Shown here piece by piece: positions 32,782-34,084 of a DNA stretch of 34,084 nt; positions within the stretch are counted from its first letter, which is position 1; every line of letters begins with the position of its first letter. The DNA lies in the NCBI GenBank assembly GCA_964612675.1, contig CAZTDD010000074.1:1-34084 (forward strand), given 5' to 3'. The notes below the pieces were generated by a model. It worked only from the letters and a program-made list of their open reading frames with translations, did not search any database and was not told the DNA's origin. A program made the translations under genes and the position numbers. Origin of the DNA: CAZTDD01 sp964612675. GTDB lineage: Bacteria; Hinthialibacterota; Hinthialibacteria; Hinthialibacterales; JAKPRU01.

Positions 32782-33558
32782 TTAGCGGTTCTCTAGAGTA
32801 GGCAAGGTCAAAGACCCCGGTTTCACAGGTTGCTTGGTAATCTCCTGAAAAAACGACCGAGGAAACGAACATACCCAGATTTGCTTCTGTTCTTCAGTGC
32901 TCCCACCGGTTTCCCAACAATACATGACCTCCTCTGAGGCAGCATTCATTGCATTAACAATCGTACACAAGAACTCTATGAGCGTCCCGCCTTCAAATGA
33001 AAGATCGAAGCGTTGCGTAAAGGATGGAGACTTGGGATGACTGGAAATCGAGAACATGATGTTATGCTCACGCCACCATTCATCATGATATCGTTTCGCG
33101 ATCTCCGGAAGGCTTATGTCTTGCGCTGCGTACGGAGGACATTCGATCTTATCGTAAATGGCCTTTGCTTCCGGACGCTCAAGAACAACGCAGCCGTTGA
33201 TGAATGCGACATCGTAATCGGTCTGCCGTACGAAGTGACGGACAACCTCTCCGGCTGTCATCTCGGTCGACGGAAGACGTTCAAACGGTGTAGTGCGGCG
33301 CGGCAGCCGCACTCCGCGGGTGTTTTCGTCTCGAATCCAGTCTATTTCGGCAGGCGGTTTTAGATAGTTGACCGGCAGACCGGATTGTATTAGACGGCCG
33401 ATAATATAGGAGTCTTCCCGATAAAGGTCTCTTGGCTGTTTGATCCCTTCGACGATAACTTCTCTGTCCCACCAGTCCGGCTTCACCGACTGGGAATGGG
33501 TGAGATCTCCCACGAGAAACAGAATTGCAACGCATAGGAAAACAAATATTCGACGCAT
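32782..33558 (-). CDS. Secreted protein with STN-like segment (unknown)
   Basis: The protein is 258 residues with a signal peptide (MRRIFVFLCVAILFLVGDLTHS). The ATG at 33558 has GGAGG six bases upstream, whereas the frame is open to 33621. The stretch MTAGEVVRHFVRQTDYDVAFINGCVVLERPE resembles the short N-terminal (STN) beta-alpha-beta unit of secretins and TonB receptors, but there is no secretin core, so this is only a resemblance. The C-terminal half is unrecognised. It sits 38 bases after the edge gene and 9 before the membrane protein, on the same strand. Confidence 0.75.
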   Translation of the reverse strand: MRRIFVFLCVAILFLVGDLTHSQSVKPDWWDREVIVEGIKQPRDLYREDSYIIGRLIQSGLPVNYLKPPAEIDWIRDENTRGVRLPRRTTPFERLPSTEMTAGEVVRHFVRQTDYDVAFINGCVVLERPEAKAIYDKIECPPYAAQDISLPEIAKRYHDEWWREHNIMFSISSHPKSPSFTQRFDLSFEGGTLIEFLCTIVNAMNAASEEVMYCWETGGSTEEQKQIWVCSFPRSFFQEITKQPVKPGSLTLPTLENR

Positions 33559-33596
33559 CAGGCACCTCCTTGATTTACGAGTCCTTCGCGCGACGC

Positions 33597-34084
33597 TCAC
33601 CAGGCGGGCCAATCGGAGCAATGGTCAGCGCCAGGCGTTCCTGACCCTCTTTCGGATGTGTAATATCTGGCGTCTTGTCCCTGTGCAATTTTGAAAGTAT
33701 GGGCAACATCATAGTCTCCCACATTGAGGTTCAGATTTACCCACTGTCCGCTGTCGCTTGGAGCGATCCAGAGATTCTGATGGTTTACGACCTTACAGTC
33801 ATCGGAAGATGTCCAACCTTTGTACTGTTTTTGTCCCAAGAGATCCGTCCATGAATCATTATAGTCAATTCGAAAGGGATTGGGGTTATACATTATGTAC
33901 TCTTGTATGTCGCATTCATCGTCCGCCTCTTCGATCTCTTCTTTCAACCAGAGATACCGGAAATGCAGACCGGTGTTATTGCCGGCATAGTAATACTTTT
34001 CATAAACACGATAATAGTCCTCGTGAGTATACCCTATGGTTGCAAAAACGAGAAGAGGCCGGCCGGAAACGCCGTTGGAAAGCC
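33597..34084 (-). CDS. Partial protein running off the right edge (unknown)
   Basis: The frame is open from its stop at 33597-33599 to the window edge with no stop codon, so the gene begins beyond 34084. At least 160 residues are seen. The part upstream of the TTG at 33945-33947 reads FATIGYTHEDYYRVYEKYY and continues without a break, so that TTG is not the start. The sequence is rich in Tyr, Asp, Asn and Trp (YNPNPFRIDYNDSW, LWIAPSDSGQWVNL), as in secreted or surface proteins with beta structure. I do not recognise the family. It is followed by the secreted STN-like gene 38 bases later. Confidence 0.7.
   Translation of the reverse strand, partial: LSNGVSGRPLLVFATIGYTHEDYYRVYEKYYYAGNNTGLHFRYLWLKEEIEEADDECDIQEYIMYNPNPFRIDYNDSWTDLLGQKQYKGWTSSDDCKVVNHQNLWIAPSDSGQWVNLNLNVGDYDVAHTFKIAQGQDARYYTSERGSGTPGADHCSDWPAW

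Noticed and set aside
33945..33947. TTG as the start of the right-edge gene
   Set aside because: The frame continues without a stop to the window edge and the upstream part has similar residue composition, so the true start is outside.

Overview
This window looks like chromosome from an uncultivated bacterium related to the PVC/FCB groups. The hints are a twin-arginine Gfo/Idh/MocA oxidoreductase, GspG-like pseudopilins ending in DPFQPE...YHADWF, a BlaI/M56 peptidase pair, and many secreted glycoside-hydrolase-like or wholly uncharacterised secreted proteins. Hydrogenedentota- or Sumerlaeota-like lineages fit best, but that is an inference from family content only. Most protein starts were re-chosen from Shine-Dalgarno (SD) sequences, usually GGAGG or GAGGAG.

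Layout. 1-2100: a Nudix hydrolase and a group-2 sigma factor diverge from a palindromic promoter region, followed by apt and a tRNA-Arg(CCU). 2101-3613: an accessory-looking two-gene module just after the tRNA, a 358-residue protein overlapping a small HicA-like protein. 3719-8691: an inositol-monophosphatase/HisN-type phosphatase, an M56 peptidase with its BlaI-type repressor (promoter and operator visible), a DUF1648 membrane protein and a cyclase-family hydrolase. 8692-10748: two overlapping genes for secreted unknown proteins behind a promoter whose spacer is a run of 12 G, a likely phase-variable switch. 10861-19655: secreted GH10-like protein, M23 peptidase with PKD domains, membrane-anchored SGNH hydrolase, large GH67-like/CBM9-like protein and a Gfo/Idh/MocA oxidoreductase, interrupted by a structured MITE-like repeat at 12013-12324. 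19869-21155: two tandem pseudopilin paralogues.

21276-27633 is the most unusual part. comM (yifB) is followed by a DUF4258/YgiT toxin-antitoxin pair, and beyond it lies a degraded copy of the comM 3' end. Upstream of comM is a compact four-gene minus-strand cluster: a DEDD exonuclease-DUF429 fusion, a short adenylosuccinate synthetase homologue lacking the catalytic Asp and the GTP-base motif (PurZ-like changes), a dCTP-deaminase-fold protein that has lost its catalytic Glu and gained three C-terminal membrane helices, and a deoxynucleoside kinase. Together they look like a nucleotide-centred conflict or signalling system that I do not recognise as described.

27961-34084: a large secreted TPR-containing protein, then a three-gene minus-strand run (an edge-truncated secreted or surface protein, a secreted STN-like protein and a polytopic membrane protein) of unknown function.
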